DNA from: Rhodobiaceae bacterium | GTDB taxonomy: Bacteria; Pseudomonadota; Alphaproteobacteria; RS24 | Direction of reading: 5' to 3' | DNA length: 64,000 bases | Assembly: GCA_024645085.1 (NCBI GenBank) | Contig: JAHEGN010000001.1 | Span: 1-64,000 of the forward strand | Shown: one piece after another, positions 18,707 through 26,654 of the stretch | How the letters are laid out: every line of letters starts with the position of its first letter | Numbering within the stretch: the stretch's first letter is position 1 | Translations under genes and position numbers: made by a program | The notes under the pieces: model-generated | The model's input: the letters and a program-made list of their open reading frames with translations, nothing else | What the model was told of the DNA's origin: nothing | The model's database searches: none

Positions 18707-19716
18707 AACATCTGCTTTTATTGGCTGTTTTTTGGGCCAATATGGCGGTGGCAACAGCCCATGAAGTGCGCCCGGGCTATATTGAAATTAATGAAAAGGC
18801 GGAAGATGTGTTCGCCATCAGCTGGAAACAGCCCGTGCGCGATGGCCGCCAGCAAGTCTCAGGGCTTGGTCTGAGGCCGGTGTTTCCGGTCAATTGCCAG
18901 CGCGACGGCGATAGCACCATGCGGCGGCGCCCCGGCGCATTGGTCGAGAGCTTCACTTTAATTTGCAAAGGCGGCCTCTTGGGGCAAGAAATTGGCGTGG
19001 AGGGTTTGCAAAAAACCATCACCGATGTGTTTGTGCAATTGAACCCTTTGACCGGCCAAGCAACAAATTTACGCCTGACATCAGACCGACCGATACAAAA
19101 ATTCTCGGGCGGTGGTGCCGGTCTGAGCGCCTATTTTGGCATGGGGGTTGAACATTTATTGTTTGGCTTTGACCATATTCTTTTTGTGCTCGGCCTTGTG
19201 ATGCTGGTGCAAGGCTGGAAGCGCTTAGCGCTGGTAGTCACCGGTTTTACTTTAGCGCACTCGCTCACCTTGGCTTTATCAGTGCTTGGTTCCGTGCAGC
19301 TTTCGCCGCCAGTGGTTGAATTAATTATCGCCTTGTCGATTTTATTTGTGGCGATTGAGCTGACGCGAGCGCCTGAAAAACGCTCAATATTGGCAACGCG
19401 CTATCCGCAATCAGTGGCGTTTTTATTCGGCCTTTTACATGGCTTTGGCTTTGCCGGTGTGTTGGCCAATATTGGCCTGCCGCGTGATGCTGCGATACCG
19501 GCTTTGGCGCTTTTCAATATTGGCATTGAGGTGGGGCAATTGATGATTGTCGCCGTGGCATTATTGATTGGTTCGCGGCTGGCTATTGTGTTGCAAGCCA
19601 ATAAGTTGGCGCAGCCGCGACTGGTGGCCGCCGCCTATCAAGCGCCGGTTATTGCGCTTGGTAGCCTGTCTGTTTATTGGCTGATTGGGCGCAGTGTGGC
19701 GCTTTTTGGCGGCTGA
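18703..19716 (+). CDS. HupE/UreJ-family membrane protein
   Basis: 337 aa. Signal peptide (to about residue 20, ...ATAHEV), a soluble extracytoplasmic domain (about 21-140), then a five- to six-helix membrane domain with the family motif MGVEHLLFGFDHILFVLGLVML and a His-rich helix (FLFGLLHGFGFAGVL). HupE/UreJ proteins are linked to nickel or cobalt supply, but this long form with an N-terminal domain is usually found without hydrogenase or urease genes, as here. It overlaps the PPIase gene by four bases (ATGA). Confidence 0.85.
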   Translation: MKHLLLLAVFWANMAVATAHEVRPGYIEINEKAEDVFAISWKQPVRDGRQQVSGLGLRPVFPVNCQRDGDSTMRRRPGALVESFTLICKGGLLGQEIGVEGLQKTITDVFVQLNPLTGQATNLRLTSDRPIQKFSGGGAGLSAYFGMGVEHLLFGFDHILFVLGLVMLVQGWKRLALVVTGFTLAHSLTLALSVLGSVQLSPPVVELIIALSILFVAIELTRAPEKRSILATRYPQSVAFLFGLLHGFGFAGVLANIGLPRDAAIPALALFNIGIEVGQLMIVAVALLIGSRLAIVLQANKLAQPRLVAAAYQAPVIALGSLSVYWLIGRSVALFGG

Positions 19717-19719
19717 GAC

Positions 19720-20559
19720 TTATTCGGCCGCTTTCGCCGTTTCATCTTCATCAGTGAAATGTGCCGGACGTTTTTCCAATTCTGCCGTTACCGCTTCAAT
19801 TTGGTTCGGATAGCCAATGATATCGTCCTGCAACACGCTTTCCAGCATTAGTGTGGCAGCAATGTCGCGATCGGCGGGCTCATTGAACAAGCGCTTAATG
19901 CCACGAATGGCTTGCGGATTGCGGGCCGCGATTTGACCGGCTGTATCCATAGCGCTGGCCAGCGGGTCATCACAAATACGGGTCAGGAAACCAAGCTCGC
20001 GGGCTTCTTCGGCGAGGAAAATGCGTCCGGTCATGGCCAGTTCTTTGACCACATCTTCACCGGCGACGCGGGTCATCACATGTGTGGTGCCCATATCTGG
20101 CACCAGGCCCCATTTGATTTCCATAATGGAGAATTTGGTTTCTGGCGCGGCATAACGCATATCGGCGCCCATGAATAATTGAAATCCGCCACCGAGGGCG
20201 AAACCTTGAGCGGCGGCGATGACGGGCACTGGGGCCTCGCGCCATGCATAAGCCACTTGTTGCGGCCGATTGGCAAGCCCGTGTGTGCGTTCAGCCAGTT
20301 TGGTGCGGGTGACATCAGATTTGCCACCGCTTGAGGCACTGGCCATTTGCGCAAAATTCGCCATATCAAGACCAGCGCAAAAGGCTTTGCCCTCGCCTGA
20401 TAAAACCGCGACGCGGATATTTTTGTCGGTTTTCAAACGCTCGCCAGCCTCGATAAGCGCCATCATCATATCATTGTCGAGGGCGTTCATTTTGTCGCCA
20501 CGCACCATATGAATATGGGCAATGTGGTTTTCGACTTTGAAATCAATACGGTTTTCCAT
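19720..20559 (-). CDS. Enoyl-CoA hydratase/isomerase (crotonase) family
   Basis: 279 aa. Crotonase features are GEGKAFCAGLDMANFAQM and AQGFALGGGFQLFMGADMRYA, with FSIMEIKWGLVPDMG after the second loop. ATG 20559 is chosen because GGAGACCACA precedes it; the ATG four codons earlier has no binding site. It follows the pentulose kinase by 21 bases, an odd functional pairing that implies shared transcription. Its stop is three bases from the convergent HupE-like stop. The substrate is unknown. Confidence 0.88.
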   Translation of the reverse strand: MENRIDFKVENHIAHIHMVRGDKMNALDNDMMMALIEAGERLKTDKNIRVAVLSGEGKAFCAGLDMANFAQMASASSGGKSDVTRTKLAERTHGLANRPQQVAYAWREAPVPVIAAAQGFALGGGFQLFMGADMRYAAPETKFSIMEIKWGLVPDMGTTHVMTRVAGEDVVKELAMTGRIFLAEEARELGFLTRICDDPLASAMDTAGQIAARNPQAIRGIKRLFNEPADRDIAATLMLESVLQDDIIGYPNQIEAVTAELEKRPAHFTDEDETAKAAE

Positions 20560-20580
20560 TGTGGTCTCCATTGAGCGCCG

Positions 20581-22023
20581 CTATTGGTCGCGCTGCGCGA
20601 TAAATAAATTGTGAAAATCAGCATAAACGCCGGTTTTGGATTTGTCAGGTGCAAAATATGCCGCAGGCTGATAGCCAGCCGCCGCTGCTTGGGCTAAATC
20701 GGCAAAGGCGCCATCTGCGGTCATTGCCAAAAGGGCGGTGGCGAAAGAACAATCCGTCTGCTGTCCGCGTGCAATTTCGACATCCATCATATCAGCCAGC
20801 ATTTGTCCCCAAAACGTATCTTGCGCGCCACCACCCAGCAAATGCAAGCGGCTGGGTTTGCTGCCAATTTTTGCTGTCATGTCGTGAAAAATCTCGGTCA
20901 ATGCGTGGCCAATGCCTTCATAGGCGGCGCGAGCAATATCGGCTCGTTTGGTGCCACGGCTGAGGCCGCATAGGCTGGCTGTGCGGCTGGCATCCCAAAG
21001 CGGTGCGCGTTCGCCGTTAAGATAGGGGTAAAACACCACCCCATTGCTGCCGATTGGGGCGCTTTGAGCCGCGGTTTGCATATCTTGCAAATTCATATCT
21101 GATAAATAAAGCTGACGCACCCAATGCAAGGCGCCCATGCAATTATTCATACCGGCCGCATGATAATGCGTATTTGGCAAAACATGCGGATAGAGCGAGA
21201 CCGGCGGGTGGGGCTTGGTCGCCGTGTCACCAAAGGCCAGCACCCCAGCAGATGCCAGTTTGAGGCTTGCTGTGCCAGCCGCTAGCGGGCCACAACACAG
21301 CCATTCGACACTGGTATCAATCGCCCCTTGATAAACCGGCGTGCCGGCTTTTAGGCCGGTTAGCTGGGCGGCGGTTTCACTGACCTGGCCAGCGACCGAC
21401 AGCATATCTGCCAGTGGCGGCATATGCTGGGCGCTGAGACCAGCATAGGCCAGCAAATCTTCGTGCCATGTGGTGCTGTGATAATCGGCCAGCAGGGCAC
21501 CGACTGCCTCGCTGGCGTCGGTTTGCCAATCGCCGGTCAATTGGCCGCGCAACCAGTCTTTGGCAAAGCTGATGCGGTGGCATTTTTGCATAATTTCCGG
21601 TTGGTGTTTTTGCAGCCAGATAAGTTGCGGCAAGCTCCATGTCGGATTGGGGCGGTTGCGCGTGATGGCTTCAATATTTTGGGCCTGCAAAAAAGCGGCT
21701 TCTGCATGGGCGCGCTGGTCGCTCCACATAATGGCTGGGCGCAAAACAGCGCCATCGGCCCCCTGTAGCACGGCAATATGTGCCCCACCGGAAAAGCCAA
21801 TGGCTTTGATTTGTAAAAAAATGTTTTGCTGGGTCTGCTTTAGGTTTTCCAGCACTTCGCATAAGGCGGAAAGCCAATCAGCCGGATTTTGCTCAACCTG
21901 ACCGGCTTGCGGATAGGCGCTGGCAATCGGTGCGCTGGCACTGGCTAATTGCCGTGCCTGCGCGTCAACCAGACTGGCTTTCAGGCTGCTGGCGCCAAGG
22001 TCAATGCCGAGAAAGTAACTCAT
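20581..22023 (-). CDS. xylB: FGGY-family carbohydrate kinase, xylulokinase-like
   Basis: 480 aa, right length for xylulokinase. N-terminal phosphate-1 motif FLGIDLGASSLKASLVD, GFSGGAHIAVL, the conserved MWSDQRAHAEA, and the C-terminal adenosine loop LHLLGGGAQDTFWGQMLADM. It would phosphorylate D-xylulose or a similar pentulose with ATP. No xylose isomerase or sugar transporter lies beside it, so the sugar is uncertain. The start is preceded by an inverted repeat (22034-22050) and, further up, by a short promoter-ORF-terminator unit that may act as its leader. Confidence 0.85.
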   Translation of the reverse strand: MSYFLGIDLGASSLKASLVDAQARQLASASAPIASAYPQAGQVEQNPADWLSALCEVLENLKQTQQNIFLQIKAIGFSGGAHIAVLQGADGAVLRPAIMWSDQRAHAEAAFLQAQNIEAITRNRPNPTWSLPQLIWLQKHQPEIMQKCHRISFAKDWLRGQLTGDWQTDASEAVGALLADYHSTTWHEDLLAYAGLSAQHMPPLADMLSVAGQVSETAAQLTGLKAGTPVYQGAIDTSVEWLCCGPLAAGTASLKLASAGVLAFGDTATKPHPPVSLYPHVLPNTHYHAAGMNNCMGALHWVRQLYLSDMNLQDMQTAAQSAPIGSNGVVFYPYLNGERAPLWDASRTASLCGLSRGTKRADIARAAYEGIGHALTEIFHDMTAKIGSKPSRLHLLGGGAQDTFWGQMLADMMDVEIARGQQTDCSFATALLAMTADGAFADLAQAAAAGYQPAAYFAPDKSKTGVYADFHNLFIAQRDQ

Positions 22024-22033
22024 CAGGGTTTAT

Positions 22034-22050
22034 ACCCCCGAATAGGGGGT
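22034..22050. repeat. Inverted repeat upstream of the pentulose kinase
   Basis: ACCCCC-gaata-GGGGGT, a perfect six-base-pair hairpin with a five-base loop ending ten bases before the kinase ATG on the minus strand. It could shape the 5' end of the mRNA or serve as an operator half-site pair. No T-tract follows, so it is not a terminator. Confidence 0.5.
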
Positions 22051-22079
22051 TGTCGGTAAAAAGTTTTCTGCATTTGGGC

Positions 22080-22110
22080 AAAAATAAGGGCGCTCGCAAT
22101 GCGAGCGCCC
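22080..22110 (-). terminator. Rho-independent terminator of the short leader gene
   Basis: On the minus strand GGGCGCTCGC-ATT-GCGAGCGCCC forms a ten-base-pair perfect stem, followed by TTATTTTT. It lies 24 bases after the stop codon of the 30-codon ORF and 57 bases before the kinase start, so it either ends a free-standing small transcript or attenuates transcription into the kinase. Confidence 0.85.
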
Positions 22111-22134
22111 CGTGATTGGATTCAAGGAATCCGT

Positions 22135-22227
22135 CTATTTTTGCACACCGACCGGACGTAGGGGTTGTTCCACGGCCATATTCAGTCGCAATATGGGATA
22201 CCTCAAATTAGACCTTTCACTAGACAA
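22135..22227 (-). CDS. Putative 30-aa protein or leader peptide, TTG start
   Basis: A 30-codon ORF beginning at TTG, seven bases after GGAGG in GAAAGGAGGTGATCC (22243-22229), which is complementary to essentially the whole 3' tail of 16S rRNA. The peptide starts MSSERSNLRYPILRL, is Arg- and Pro-containing, has no membrane segment, and ends PVGVQK. A promoter-like pair lies just upstream and a strong terminator just downstream, making a transcript of about 175 bases. I do not recognise the peptide. Alternatives are a translated attenuator for the kinase or a non-coding RNA carrying a strong ribosome-binding sequence. Confidence 0.55.
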   Translation of the reverse strand: MSSERSNLRYPILRLNMAVEQPLRPVGVQK

Positions 22228-22263
22228 TGGATCACCTCCTTTCGTTTGTTAAACACGAATCAG

Positions 22264-22292
22264 ATTCTAAGCTGTTTTGATTCAGCGGCCAA
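22264..22292 (-). promoter_or_regulatory. Sigma-70-like promoter of the short leader gene
   Basis: Read on the minus strand, TTGGCC (-35; 22292-22287), a 17-base spacer and TAGAAT (-10; 22269-22264). The spacing is ideal and the -10 has five of six consensus bases. Start of transcription would fall near 22257, about 14 bases before the extended Shine-Dalgarno sequence. Confidence 0.6.
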
Positions 22293-22349
22293 AAGGTTTA
22301 TGCTGGCGCCAGAGCATCGGCCAAATATGGGCCAGATTTGGGAGAGACT

Positions 22350-22997
22350 ATGTTACGTTATCAAATTATTCCTGTGACCCCGTTCCAGCAGAATTGCACC
22401 GTGTTTTGGAATGAAGAGACGATGAAAGGGGCGATTGTTGACCCCGGCGGCGATTTGGCTTTGCTGAATAAATTCATTGATGAAAACAATATTGAGATTG
22501 AAAAAATATTGGTCACTCATGGTCATCTCGACCATGCTGGCAGCGTTGCCGAAATGGCGACACAGCGCGGTGTGCCGATTATTGGCCCGCATAAAGAAGA
22601 TAAGTTTTGGATCGATGGCATGCCCGCCGCCGCCCAGCAATATGGCTTTCCCGAAGCGCTGGCTTTTGAGCCCGATCAATGGCTGGAAAATGGCGATAAG
22701 GTTGAGGCCGCTGGTGTCAGCTTTGACGTGGTGCATTGCCCGGGTCACACGCCGGGTCATGTGGTGTTTGTGCAGCCGGAAGATAAAGTCGCCATGGTCG
22801 GTGATGTTATTTTCAAAGGCTCCATCGGCCGCACGGATTTTCCCAAGGGCGATTATCAGCAGTTAATTTCATCAATTACCGACCGGCTGTTCAGCCTTGA
22901 TTTGGATATCACCTTTATTCCCGGCCATGGGCCAACTTCGACATTGGGGTTTGAAAAACAAACCAATCCATTCGTCTCTGATACAGCGCTGGGTTAA
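22350..22997 (+). CDS. Metallo-beta-lactamase-fold hydrolase, glyoxalase II-like
   Basis: 215 aa. The two-metal motif is H57-G-H59-L-D61-H62 in VTHGHLDHAGS, followed by HCPGHTPGHVVF and the metal-bridging Asp in MVGDVIFKGSIGRTDFP, ending with FIPGHGPTSTLG. The size and GRTDFP fit the YcbL/GloB-like thiolesterase group, which hydrolyses glutathione thioesters or related substrates. ATG 22350 follows GGGAG; an in-frame ATG four codons earlier has no binding site. The HIT gene follows after four bases. Confidence 0.88.
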   Translation: MLRYQIIPVTPFQQNCTVFWNEETMKGAIVDPGGDLALLNKFIDENNIEIEKILVTHGHLDHAGSVAEMATQRGVPIIGPHKEDKFWIDGMPAAAQQYGFPEALAFEPDQWLENGDKVEAAGVSFDVVHCPGHTPGHVVFVQPEDKVAMVGDVIFKGSIGRTDFPKGDYQQLISSITDRLFSLDLDITFIPGHGPTSTLGFEKQTNPFVSDTALG

Positions 22998-23001
22998 GCC
23001 A

Positions 23002-23412
23002 ATGAGCGGTTTTGTGCTGGATGCGCGACTGGCGGCTGATACCCAGTCGGTGATGATTGTCGATAATGTTGATGTGCGGCTGGCCAATGATAGTCGCTAT
23101 TGGTGGCTGGTGCTGGTGCCACAAATTGCTGGCGCCGAAGAATGGCAGGACTTAGCCGAGGCCGACCGCCAGCGCTTATTTGATCTATCAATGCGCTGCG
23201 CCGAAGGGCTGCGCACGGCGGCGCAAGCCGATAAAATGAATATTGCGGCGCTTGGTAATATGGTGCGCCAATTACATGTGCATGTGATTGCCCGACATAT
23301 GGATGATGCGGCCTGGCCAGCGCCTATTTGGGGTGTCGGCGAGGGGATCGACTATCAGCCAGAAGATGCGAGGCAGCGCATAATGGTAATTCAAGGTTTT
23401 TTGAACCAGTAG
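23002..23412 (+). CDS. HIT-family protein
   Basis: 136 aa, histidine triad fold of nucleotide hydrolases/transferases. The active-site strand reads QLHVHVIARH: two of the three triad histidines are clear and the first position is Gln, a variant common in bacterial HIT subgroups. The region WWLVLVPQIAGAEEWQDL is the usual preceding part. The start MSGFVLDAR is chosen because it lies four bases after the upstream stop and gives family length. The physiological substrate is unknown. Confidence 0.85.
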   Translation: MSGFVLDARLAADTQSVMIVDNVDVRLANDSRYWWLVLVPQIAGAEEWQDLAEADRQRLFDLSMRCAEGLRTAAQADKMNIAALGNMVRQLHVHVIARHMDDAAWPAPIWGVGEGIDYQPEDARQRIMVIQGFLNQ

Positions 23413-23554
23413 AGCCTTGCGCGCCTCGCCCGCTCTCCCCGCGATATCATCAACTTGAGAATTTATCTCAGCGATATAAATAATGATGAAACGTTGGCGC
23501 TTTTGTGTAAAGAAAAAAGTGACGCGCGTGTCATTATTGAGAAGGTCGAAAATC

Positions 23555-24283
23555 ATGCTTGAAAGCTTTTCATCACCTGCACATGTGCTGATTATTGGCG
23601 CCTCTGGTGGCTTGGGGGCGGGGTTTTGTGAGCTGCTTGAGGCGGCGCCAAATGTTCATCTGGTGCGCGTGGCGCGGCGGCAAAATGACCCAAAAGTGGC
23701 GCATATCTGCGATATTTGCGATGAGTCATCGGTCGCTGATCTGGCCGACGCGTTGAAAAATCAACCGCCTTTTCAGCTGATCATCAATGCGACGGGGGTG
23801 TTACACGACCGCGCATTAGAAATTGCACCGGAAAAATCACTCAACCAAATTAATGCAGCCAGCATGGCCCGCGTTTTGCAGGTCAATAGCATTGGCCCGG
23901 CGCTCATCTGCAAATATTTGCTGCCGCTGATGGCGACATCGGGCAAGGCGGTGATGGCGCATTTATCGGCCCGCGTCGGCTCGATTAGCGATAATCAATT
24001 GGGCGGTTGGTATAGTTATCGGGCGGCCAAGGCGGCGCAAAATATGATTGTGAAAACCGCCGCTTTAGAAGTGGCACGGCGGCACCCGAATAAGCTGGTA
24101 TTGGGACTGCATCCGGGCACTGTTGATACGGGGCTTTCGGCGCCGTTTCAGTCGGCCGTGGCGCAACAAAAATTATTCACCCCACTACAATCAGCCGGTT
24201 ATTTATTGAACGTCATCGACCAAGCGCAGGCCAGCGACTCGGGTCATGTTCTGGCTTTTGACGGACAAATTATTCCGGCTTAA
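23555..24283 (+). CDS. Short-chain dehydrogenase/reductase, CsgA-like
   Basis: 242 aa. NAD(P) motif LIIGASGGLGAGF (about residue 12), NATGVLHD replacing NNAG, and the catalytic YxxxK in WYSYRAAKAAQNM (about 155). The LHPGTVDTGLS segment resembles the C-factor (CsgA) group of SDRs. ATG 23555 (MLESFSSPAH) is preferred, with GAGAAGGTC upstream; an in-frame ATG at 23483 would add 24 basic residues and has no binding site. It converges on the photolyase operon, seven bases between stops. Confidence 0.82.
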   Translation: MLESFSSPAHVLIIGASGGLGAGFCELLEAAPNVHLVRVARRQNDPKVAHICDICDESSVADLADALKNQPPFQLIINATGVLHDRALEIAPEKSLNQINAASMARVLQVNSIGPALICKYLLPLMATSGKAVMAHLSARVGSISDNQLGGWYSYRAAKAAQNMIVKTAALEVARRHPNKLVLGLHPGTVDTGLSAPFQSAVAQQKLFTPLQSAGYLLNVIDQAQASDSGHVLAFDGQIIPA

Positions 24284-24289
24284 TGCTGC

Positions 24290-24616
24290 TCAGGCTTGGC
24301 CCGAGGGTGGGGCGCTGACTTGCGCTTCGAGCACGCCTTCAATTGCCGCCTCCAATAAATCGCGGGCCAGTCCGGTGGTGGTGTCGGGGTGGCTGGCAAT
24401 CATCCGCGCGCGCACGGCAAGAGCCATGGCCATAGCCTGCAAAACATCGCCATTGGCCATATTATCGCGGCGCACTTCGCGGCTCACGGTTTCTAAAATA
24501 TCGCCGATTAATTGATGCACCCGCATGGGGGCCTCGGTGGCGGGATGCATGGGAAAATTAATATCGAATTTTTCTGCTGTATCGGTGACGGCGGTAAAGG
24601 GCAATGGACGGGCCAT
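24290..24616 (-). CDS. Conserved hypothetical protein, 108 aa
   Basis: A soluble, mostly alpha-helical protein without Cys or transmembrane segments. The central part, VHQLIGDILETVSREVRRDN, then MANGDVLQAMAMALAVRARMI, looks like a helical bundle. GGAGAGAGATT precedes the ATG, a strong start. It is the last gene of the photolyase operon (19 bases after the preceding stop). No family recognised. Confidence 0.7.
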   Translation of the reverse strand: MARPLPFTAVTDTAEKFDINFPMHPATEAPMRVHQLIGDILETVSREVRRDNMANGDVLQAMAMALAVRARMIASHPDTTTGLARDLLEAAIEGVLEAQVSAPPSGQA

Positions 24617-24635
24617 AATCTCTCTCCTTTTCGTG

Positions 24636-24905
24636 TTAGCTCAGCTCTAAGCGGCGGAAATCTGCCGGTAAGCGCTGTTGTTGAAAATCAATATGCACAA
24701 TATTAAGCTGGTGGCGGCGGCACCAAATTTGCACCCCCCAATCGGTAAATCCGGCGTCAATCTGGCTATAGTCTTGCAGCGATTGTGGCGGGTCGAGGGT
24801 GGCAATCTCGGCGGCGCATTTGGTGCAGGCAAGATAATTGGTGATGCGCAAGGACAGCGCCTCAAGCGGTAAACCGTCATTGGATGGTTGATTTGGCTCA
24901 CTCAT
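24636..24905 (-). CDS. Conserved hypothetical protein with a CxxC motif, 89 aa
   Basis: 89 aa. One CxxC pair (ACTKCAAEI, about residue 26-31) and a later Cys/His pair (IWCRRHQLNIVHIDF, about 61-70) could together bind a metal ion. Its start codon overlaps the photolyase stop (ATGA-type), so the two are translationally coupled. No family recognised; the Cys/His arrangement suggests a small zinc-binding protein. Confidence 0.72.
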   Translation of the reverse strand: MSEPNQPSNDGLPLEALSLRITNYLACTKCAAEIATLDPPQSLQDYSQIDAGFTDWGVQIWCRRHQLNIVHIDFQQQRLPADFRRLELS

Positions 24906-26413
24906 TTGAGCTGCTCCAAGAATTTTGCCGCACTGGCGCGCACCTCAGATTTGCGCCCATCGTCCATTTTTTGCAAATTGCGATAGACCATGCCCATGCG
25001 CGGATTGTCGCCGAGCTTATCTTGGTGGCGCATCATAAAGTCCCAATAAAGATAGTTAAACGGGCACGCGTCCTCGCCCTCGCGCTGTTTCACATCATAA
25101 CGGCAGCCACTGCAATGATCGGACATGCGGTTAATATAGGCGCCTGATGCCGCATAGGGTTTGGAGCCAACAATGCCACCATCGGCGAAAAGCGCCATGC
25201 CGTGGGTGTTGGGCAATTGCACCCATTGATAGGCATCGGCGTAAACTTCGAGATACCACTGATTGACCTGAGCTGGCGCTAGACCGGCCAAAAGTGCGAA
25301 ATTACCGGTGATCATAAGCCGTTGAATATGATGCGCATAAGCGTGGTTCTGGGTGGCGACAATGGCGTCTTTCATACACGCCATATCGGTGTCGCCGGAA
25401 TAATAAAAATCTGGCAATTTACGGCTGTGCTGAAAATAATTACTGGTTTCATATTGCGGCATTTTCAGCCAATAAATGCCACGAATAAACTCGCGCCAGC
25501 CAATGATTTGGCGAATAAATCCTTCTACCGCATTCAAAGGGGCAAGGCCCTGCTGCCAACGCTGCTCCGCCGCCTGACAAATTTTCAGCGGGTCGAGCAG
25601 ACCCAAATTGAGACTGCTGGCAATCAGCGAGTGATAAAGAAACACTTCGCCCTGTTTCATGGCGTCTTGATAATCGCCAAATTGCGGCAGGCAGACATCG
25701 AGAAAATGCACCAGATGGGCTTCCGCCTGCTGCGCCGTCACCGGCCAAGCGAAGCGGTCAAGATTGCCTATATGGCTGGCGAAGTGTTCGTCGACCAAAG
25801 TCATGACCTCGGTGGTAATGGCGTCGGCTTCGGCGTGTAAGCGCGGTGGCAGGGTGTGCCCGCGCGGCAGTTTTTTGCGATTGTCGCTGTCGTAATTCCA
25901 CTGTCCGCCAACCGGCTGATCGGCTTCCATCAGCAGGCCGGTTTGACGGCGCATATCACGATAGAAAAACTCCATGCGCAATTGCTTGCGGCCATCGGCC
26001 CATGTTTGAAATTGCTGGTGGGTGGCTAAAAACCGGTCATCGGGGAGAATATCCAACGCTGGTGTGCCGGCCCAGGCGGTGAATTCTTCCTGCAGGCGAT
26101 ATTCACCCGGCTCCGTCACAATCAGGCGCTGGTAATTTTTCAACCCCTGCATATGGTTCAGCGTATCAGTAAAGCTGCTGAGCTGCGGGGTGTCGTCATA
26201 AGCAAAATAATGCACGGTGCGGCCCGATTGGCGCAATTGCTCAGCGAAATGCCGCATGGCTGAAAAAACCAGCACGATTTTTTGCTTATGATGGGCGACA
26301 TAATGCGCCTCATTGACCAATTCAGCCATCACCACCTCGGCCTCGGGGGCGGCTTGCAGGCTCGACAAGCTGGATGACAGCTGGTCGCCCAAAATCAGAA
26401 TAAGCTCAGCCAT
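24902..26413 (-). CDS. phrB: Iron-sulfur bacterial cryptochrome/(6-4) photolyase
   Basis: 503 aa, matching the FeS-BCP class of which Agrobacterium PhrB is the type. It repairs UV (6-4) photoproducts with blue light, using FAD and a ribolumazine-type antenna. The N-terminal part [10 protein letters not shown] and the FAD domain are present. The Fe-S cysteines show as MACMKDAI and the CSGC...CPF set, with 12 residues between the second and third Cys of that set, the same spacing as in Phr[18 protein letters not shown] is another signature. It overlaps the DUF2256 gene by eight bases. Confidence 0.92.
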   Translation of the reverse strand: MAELILILGDQLSSSLSSLQAAPEAEVVMAELVNEAHYVAHHKQKIVLVFSAMRHFAEQLRQSGRTVHYFAYDDTPQLSSFTDTLNHMQGLKNYQRLIVTEPGEYRLQEEFTAWAGTPALDILPDDRFLATHQQFQTWADGRKQLRMEFFYRDMRRQTGLLMEADQPVGGQWNYDSDNRKKLPRGHTLPPRLHAEADAITTEVMTLVDEHFASHIGNLDRFAWPVTAQQAEAHLVHFLDVCLPQFGDYQDAMKQGEVFLYHSLIASSLNLGLLDPLKICQAAEQRWQQGLAPLNAVEGFIRQIIGWREFIRGIYWLKMPQYETSNYFQHSRKLPDFYYSGDTDMACMKDAIVATQNHAYAHHIQRLMITGNFALLAGLAPAQVNQWYLEVYADAYQWVQLPNTHGMALFADGGIVGSKPYAASGAYINRMSDHCSGCRYDVKQREGEDACPFNYLYWDFMMRHQDKLGDNPRMGMVYRNLQKMDDGRKSEVRASAAKFLEQLK

Positions 26414-26561
26414 GATTGGTCTTTTGCCTTTCGCCCTTGCATCGGTTGGAGCAATATTTTACCTGGTCCCAGTCACGGGCCCATTTTTTCCGCCATGTGA
26501 ACGGGCGTCCACATGCTTGACACATCTTGCTGGGCAAGTCAGATTTTTTACGCATCGCCAT
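26406..26561 (-). CDS. DUF2256 small zinc-ribbon-like protein
   Basis: 51 aa. Four cysteines in two CxxC/CxxxC pairs: [20 protein letters not shown] and YCSNRCKG, the complete DUF2256 fingerprint including WRKKWxRxWDxVKYCSxRC. The family is short and often encoded next to photolyases or cryptochromes, as here, where it overlaps the photolyase start. ATG 26561 is taken; ATG 26555 is possible. The role is unknown; a metal-binding helper for Fe-S or flavin photolyase maturation is a guess from context. Confidence 0.88.
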   Translation of the reverse strand: MAMRKKSDLPSKMCQACGRPFTWRKKWARDWDQVKYCSNRCKGERQKTNHG

Positions 26562-26654
26562 TTTAGATAAATGGGTTGTTCGTGCGAATCGTCAAGCGAG
26601 TGAGTACACTGATTTGCGAAGTTTTTTCGTGCTCAAAATACAGGACTTATCATT

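Noticed and set aside
22229-22243. GGATCACCTCCTTTC on the plus strand, which looks like the 3' end of 16S rRNA (or an anti-Shine-Dalgarno RNA).
   Set aside because: No other 16S rRNA sequence precedes it. The promoter, start codon and terminator all fit the minus strand, where the same bases are an extended Shine-Dalgarno sequence.
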